Position numbers and translations under genes: made by a program. The notes beneath the pieces are model-generated. The model searched no databases and had not been told where the DNA came from. It saw nothing but the letters and a program-made list of their open reading frames with translations. A stretch of DNA of 8,778 nucleotides from JBDTCS01 sp039923455 (GTDB lineage Bacteria > Bacteroidota > Ignavibacteria > Palsa-1295): contig JBDTCS010000086.1 of NCBI GenBank assembly GCA_039923455.1, forward strand, positions 1-8,778. The letters are read 5' to 3'. Shown here piece by piece: positions 5,366-8,778 of this stretch. Positions within the stretch are counted from its first letter, which is position 1. Each line of letters opens with the position of its first letter.

Positions 5366-6721
5366 ATGCCAGCAGATATTCTTTCGACCGACGATCTTGA
5401 GGTGCTTTCGAAAAAGATACTCAGTTATTCGAAGGCAGAGTGGGCGGAAGTTAGCCTTGAAAGTTCGCACAATGCGCACCTTCGCTATGCAGCCAACACG
5501 GTTACGACCAGCGGCTCGAATGTGAACACGAGTATTTCGGTCACATCGGTGAACGGCAAACGCGTCGGATCGGCGAGTTCGAATGATCTATCGGATGATG
5601 GATTGCACCGCGTCGTTCGTCGTGCCGAAGAGATCGCATCGCTCGCACCCGAGAATGAGGAGGTGATGCAGCCGCTTGCAAAACGTCCGGAGTATTCCCG
5701 CTCAGCCGGATACGACGAGCCCTCTACGGACCGTGAGTATGCGGCCAACGAACGTGCGAAGATCGCCGAAGTTGGTTTGCAAGAGGCGAAGCTTCGCAAT
5801 TTACAAACAGCCGGATTTATAAACTCGTCGGTGGAGCACAACGCCTATCGAAATACAAAGGGATTATTTGTTTCGAGTGAGAAGACCAGATCTATTTTCT
5901 CAACGACGATGCGTTCGGAAGACGGGCAGTCGAGCGGTTGGAACAAACGTGCATCGCATGCGATCGCGAGACTCGATGCACACACTGCAGTAAATCGTGC
6001 TGCGGAAAAATGTGTGGCCTGGACGAATCCGAGAGAGTTGGATCCTGGTAGTTACAAAACAATTCTCGAGCCTTCAGCTGCGGCTGATTTGATTCAACAA
6101 TTTGCATGGGCGTTGGACGCTCGTTCGGCAGAAGAGGGACGCTCACCGTTCTCCAGACCAAACGGTGCTACTGCGCTTGGAGAGCAAGTCGTGAATGAAA
6201 AAGTACATTTGTATTCCGATCCAGCACATCCACTCGTACCTGGCGGAATTTATGGCGGCGGTGGACAAGCGCTTGAGGCCGTCGATTGGGTCAAGGATGG
6301 CAAGCTCGCAAATTTTTCGAGATCACGATATTGGGCACAGAAGACCGGCAAGAAGCCGAACGCGGGTGCCTCGAACCTCATCATGGATGGTGGCTCGATG
6401 CTTCCGGAAGATTTTCTGTTTAATATCAAAGAAGGATTGCTCATCACGAGCTTTTGGTATATCCGTGACGTCGATGATCAAACGTTACTCAAAACAGGTC
6501 TCACTCGCGACGGACTTTTTTGGGTCGAGGATGGCAAGATCAAAAATGGTGTGGTGAATTTCCGATGGAATGAATCGCCGATAGCAATGCTGAAGAATGT
6601 CATTGATTTTTCTCGTCCGGTTGTAACTGCACCACGAGATGGTTGGGACGGTATGCCGATGTTCGTACCGATGCTCTATGTTTCCGGATTTAATTTTTCG
6701 AGTTTGTCCGACGCAGTCTGA
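5366..6721 (+). CDS. TldE/PmbA-type non-catalytic protease partner
   Basis: This is the second subunit of the TldD/TldE complex. Its length, 451 residues, is close to that of E. coli PmbA/TldE. The N-terminal half shows the family fold with ...LSKKILSYSKAEWAEVSL... and a Gly/Ser strand region (RVGSASSNDLSDDGLHRVV). The middle has a helix from about 230 (PSAAADLIQQFAW). The C-terminal half carries the family's glycine-rich turn GGIYGGGGQALEAVDWV and NLIMDGGS. There is no HExxxH motif, as expected for TldE, which completes the chamber without binding the metal. Unlike its partner it has no signal peptide. The start ATG 5366 is preceded by the A/T-rich aagcaagatttt with no Shine-Dalgarno. Tight spacing on the same strand suggests co-transcription with the tldD-like gene. 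Confidence 0.92.
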   Translation: MPADILSTDDLEVLSKKILSYSKAEWAEVSLESSHNAHLRYAANTVTTSGSNVNTSISVTSVNGKRVGSASSNDLSDDGLHRVVRRAEEIASLAPENEEVMQPLAKRPEYSRSAGYDEPSTDREYAANERAKIAEVGLQEAKLRNLQTAGFINSSVEHNAYRNTKGLFVSSEKTRSIFSTTMRSEDGQSSGWNKRASHAIARLDAHTAVNRAAEKCVAWTNPRELDPGSYKTILEPSAAADLIQQFAWALDARSAEEGRSPFSRPNGATALGEQVVNEKVHLYSDPAHPLVPGGIYGGGGQALEAVDWVKDGKLANFSRSRYWAQKTGKKPNAGASNLIMDGGSMLPEDFLFNIKEGLLITSFWYIRDVDDQTLLKTGLTRDGLFWVEDGKIKNGVVNFRWNESPIAMLKNVIDFSRPVVTAPRDGWDGMPMFVPMLYVSGFNFSSLSDAV

Positions 6722-6737
6722 TCGTGTGACAAGCTTC

Positions 6738-7748
6738 TTACTCGATCTCGAATGACTGCGGCTTCCAGTTGATATACTGGACGATACGCGGACGTGTTGA
6801 TGTGTTCGGGCTGCTCGCATGAGGGAGTGCCTGATGCCAAAGAATAAAGTCCCCCGCTTTTCCACCGATCGGCTTATGCCCGAGTGCGTAGAGGTCTTGC
6901 AACTGCGGTGTCACACCTTTTGGAAGGGAGTTCATCCAAGATTCTATTCGATGCTGAAAACCAGGGACGAGTGTGAAGGCACCCTGGTCGGGTGCAGTAT
7001 CAGCCAGATAAAGCAAGCCTTGCGTGTTAAAGGGGATCGGTAATTCCAGCCGAACATCCCAGTGCAGTCGTGGTCCGGGAAAACTCCATTGCTCGTTCTC
7101 GGGCGGATTAAAGCTTACGCGATCCGTCGAAACCCAAAGATCGGTTCTATTCCAGATTTGTTCGTAAGCTCTTCGAATTTTTTCAGAGCGGCGCGTAGCT
7201 TCGAGAGCCTGGTGCCTAAACAATTGCACCATGATGCCTTGCTGCGAGGGATGCTTCTTGTACCACGTTTGCGGATCATGCTTGTCCATTTCCAGATGAT
7301 CCCAGACTGCCTGTTCCGCAGCGAGTGCCTCTTCGGGTGTGACTGCGTTGTGAATCACAACATAGCCGTTCTCATTCCAGAATTGCAGATCAGCTTCGGT
7401 CAAGATTTCATCCGCGTGAACCACTAAGGCTGAGGAAGGTGTGTGTTGAATGAGGTCGTTAAATTTTGCAATTTCTCTCGTCCGAAGATCGACGTTAGTG
7501 GTCGCACGAATCCATTCTTCGAAGGCTTCGAAGGTGGGAGCCTCACGATATAAAAAAAGGAGAGTTGGTTCAAGTCCCAGACCTAATGCGCTTAGTAACG
7601 TTGTATCCAGAGACCATTCGTCTACGAAGGCATCTGCTCGCAGCCGCCCATCTCGTTTTGCCTTCGTGATCGACCAGTACCTTTTTAGGTGAAGGATGCC
7701 GAGCGTCCCAACTTCTTCACTTCCGGCAAGCGTGCTTTCGTCGTGCAT
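6738..7748 (-). CDS. Phytanoyl-CoA dioxygenase (PhyH) family Fe(II)/2-oxoglutarate enzyme
   Basis: This is a probable non-heme iron oxygenase that hydroxylates a small organic substrate using 2-oxoglutarate and O2. The double-stranded beta-helix spans about residues 115-330. The iron ligands are visible as HWD (H229, D231) and the distal H310 in LPHASSPNTS. R319 or R321 in TRPR is placed to bind 2-oxoglutarate. WNENGYVVIHNAV (124-136) is the usual start of a PhyH domain. About 110 residues precede it (GILHLKRYWSITKAKRDG, then LEPTLLFLYREAPTFEAFEEWI); they look helical and belong to no domain I recognise. The substrate cannot be inferred. The gene lies 14 bp after the PH-like membrane protein gene on the same strand and converges on the tldE-like gene, leaving 16 bp between stops. 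ATG 7748 lacks a Shine-Dalgarno. Confidence 0.9.
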   Translation of the reverse strand: MHDESTLAGSEEVGTLGILHLKRYWSITKAKRDGRLRADAFVDEWSLDTTLLSALGLGLEPTLLFLYREAPTFEAFEEWIRATTNVDLRTREIAKFNDLIQHTPSSALVVHADEILTEADLQFWNENGYVVIHNAVTPEEALAAEQAVWDHLEMDKHDPQTWYKKHPSQQGIMVQLFRHQALEATRRSEKIRRAYEQIWNRTDLWVSTDRVSFNPPENEQWSFPGPRLHWDVRLELPIPFNTQGLLYLADTAPDQGAFTLVPGFQHRIESWMNSLPKGVTPQLQDLYALGHKPIGGKAGDFILWHQALPHASSPNTSTRPRIVQYINWKPQSFEIE

Positions 7749-7762
7749 GAATTATTAATCGG

Positions 7763-8365
7763 TTAGCTCTTGCTGTCCTTATGCAGTCTGTCGATTAAGG
7801 CATGTACTTCTTCCGAGTTCTCGATCCAGGGTAAACCTTTTGTGATATTCGGTGGAGATTTTTTTCCACGGTTGCTGCTATTCCCTTCAGTCAGCGCGCT
7901 CATCAGAGGAGCCCGGAATGCAACTGTTCCTCGACCGTCTTCGCGAGGTTTGTGTTTCAGATCTTTTAACTTGGCGATCTGCACTTCGTTCATCCGACCC
8001 GAAAGCTCGTTCATCAAAATGATGCGATGACTGGTGACGGCAAACACTGCACGCTTGCGCTTTTGTATATCATCAATATAAGTTAGCAAAACCGTTGCCA
8101 CCGGTAGCACCATAAAGCCCAGCACACTAAGTTTTAGCTCGAGGGTGGTCGGGTATAAAAAAAGTACTGCGTACGCGTTAAAGTAGATTCCAATTAGAAC
8201 TGTAAATAGGAATGTGACTCCGAGAACGAGATAGTCAATCGTCCGGAGTGGAAAGCGACCGCGATGCGGCCTCCCAACCCAATGCAATTTTTCTCCCGCA
8301 GGGAGTTTGTTCTCGAAGAGTTTGGCTTCGGGAGTGGTGAGACTTTTGGATATCTGATTACTCAT
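7763..8365 (-). CDS. Two-pass membrane protein with a bacterial PH-like domain
   Basis: The 200-residue product opens with a LPAGEKLHWVGRPHRGRF segment (21-38), the E-x-hydrophobic-W-x-GRP entry typical of bacterial PH-domain membrane proteins. Two membrane helices follow, at about 43-64 and 78-97. The cytoplasmic part begins with KRKRAVFAVTSHRIIL, the conserved strand pair of these domains. It continues through LKDLKHKPREDGRGTVAF to a closing GLPWIENSEEVHALIDRL helix. The domain's ligand is unknown in most bacteria. The frame extends upstream to TTG 8425, but ATG 8365 is preferred because it is a standard codon and the extra 20 residues look unlike a domain. The gene is the first of a likely two-gene unit with the PhyH-family gene 14 bp downstream. 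Confidence 0.8.
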   Translation of the reverse strand: MSNQISKSLTTPEAKLFENKLPAGEKLHWVGRPHRGRFPLRTIDYLVLGVTFLFTVLIGIYFNAYAVLFLYPTTLELKLSVLGFMVLPVATVLLTYIDDIQKRKRAVFAVTSHRIILMNELSGRMNEVQIAKLKDLKHKPREDGRGTVAFRAPLMSALTEGNSSNRGKKSPPNITKGLPWIENSEEVHALIDRLHKDSKS

Positions 8366-8648
8366 GATCGATTTGGATTTTGTTCTATTCCGCAATGCAA
8401 AATACGGTGCTATCGTACACAGCAACCTCGAAAGGATTTATCGAGCATACGCATCTCATTTTCCTTTGGCATACTTTCCCGAGTGTACACGAGATTCTGA
8501 CACGTGCGTAGTAAGTTTTTGTCACTCTTTCTGAAACGGGTGCGTTTTCAGAGCGTCGATACTACAATAGCATCCATTTCAAGTGGGGATCCCTAACAAG
8601 TTCCGGGATTGGACTTTATGTTTATTTCTAAGAATCTTAAAATATACC
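8366..8648. other. Divergent intergenic region
   Basis: This spacer separates the minus-strand membrane protein gene from the plus-strand gene that leaves the window. It should hold two opposing promoters. TTGGAC (8609-8614) and A/T-rich DNA up to 8646 could serve the plus-strand gene, but the spacing to a -10 element is poor. A nested hairpin lies at 8508-8565, and a short gtgtacac palindrome lies just before it at about 8483-8490. No small gene is evident. Confidence 0.5.
8508..8565. repeat. Nested inverted repeats in the divergent spacer
   Basis: The inner arms tctgaaa (8530-8536) and tttcaga (8546-8552) pair perfectly around a 9-nt loop. The outer arms gtagta (8508-8513) and tactac (8560-8565) also pair. 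The two tiers are separated by unpaired flanks of 16 and 7 nt. There is no T-run on either side. It could be an operator between the two divergent genes or a leader RNA structure. Confidence 0.4.
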
Positions 8649-8778
8649 ATGAACATACAACGCTTCGATGACACAGAGGCAGACATCTTGTTTGGTCAAG
8701 ATGTGACACCTGAAACACCAACCCAGACGCCGAACACTCCGGAGCGACCGGCACCGGTCTCGCCGCAACAACCACCAC
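8649..8778 (+). CDS. N-terminus of an unidentified Thr/Pro-rich protein (3' partial)
   Basis: The frame opens at ATG 8649 and stays open to the window end, giving 43 residues. It begins MNIQRFDDTEADILFGQD, an acidic, possibly short-helical N-terminus. It then turns into a Thr/Pro-rich low-complexity stretch (TPETPTQTPNTPERPAP). It has no signal peptide, so the linker is probably cytoplasmic unless a membrane helix follows later. The A/T-rich context before the ATG (cttaaaatatacc) resembles that of the other genes here. The domain that would name the protein lies outside the window. Confidence 0.65.
   Translation, partial: MNIQRFDDTEADILFGQDVTPETPTQTPNTPERPAPVSPQQPP

Noticed and set aside
8366..8425. 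Upstream extension of the PH-like membrane protein to TTG 8425
   Set aside because: The extra 20 residues are not domain-like and ATG 8365 gives a normal start just ahead of the conserved region.
8593..8778. Minus-strand ORF of 61 residues at the window end
   Set aside because: It lies opposite the better-supported plus-strand ORF from ATG 8649 and covers its Thr/Pro-rich repeat-like codons, which often leave long antisense frames.

Overview
The window looks like bacterial chromosomal DNA of roughly half GC from a Gram-negative-type organism. A Tat signal, a SigK/RskA-like sigma/anti-sigma pair and a TldD/TldE pair support this. Almost every start codon lacks a Shine-Dalgarno sequence and has A/T-rich DNA in front of it, a habit of Bacteroidota/Chlorobiota-type (FCB) bacteria. 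That placement is an inference with low to moderate confidence. No tRNA, rRNA, CRISPR array or intact mobile element is visible.

Layout: (1) 1-158, the C-terminal tail of an unidentified Pro/Val-rich protein. (2) 175-576, a DUF1801 (YdhG/CyaY-like fold) gene split by one in-frame TGA. (3) 577-1094, a gene-poor regulatory stretch with several inverted repeats and one consensus DnaA box. (4) 1095-3023, an ECF sigma factor followed by its membrane-bound RskA-like anti-sigma factor, closed by a clear intrinsic terminator at 3097-3130. (5) 3131-3637, a second gene-poor stretch with about three 20-bp tandem repeats that resemble an IS21-family end, and an 11-bp perfect inverted repeat. (6) 3638-6721, a Tat-signal-bearing TldD-type metalloprotease and its TldE/PmbA-type partner. 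(7) 8365-6738 on the minus strand, a two-gene unit: a small two-pass membrane protein with a bacterial PH-like domain, then a phytanoyl-CoA-dioxygenase-family (Fe(II)/2-oxoglutarate) enzyme, convergent with tldE. (8) 8366-8648, a divergent spacer with a nested hairpin. (9) 8649 to the window end, the start of an unidentified Thr/Pro-rich protein.

How the genes work together: the sigma/anti-sigma pair is a self-contained signal-responsive switch. The anti-sigma probably sits in the inner membrane and holds the sigma factor until it is degraded. TldD and TldE are expected to form one heteromeric metalloprotease, with the catalytic HExxxH in TldD only. The PH-like and PhyH proteins are probably co-transcribed, but their joint role cannot be read from the sequence. 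Nothing here forms a clear new multi-gene system. The points most worth a second look are the TGA-interrupted DUF1801 gene, the Tat signal on only one TldD/E subunit, the cysteine-free anti-sigma with a structured gap before it, and the repeat cluster at 3143-3203.
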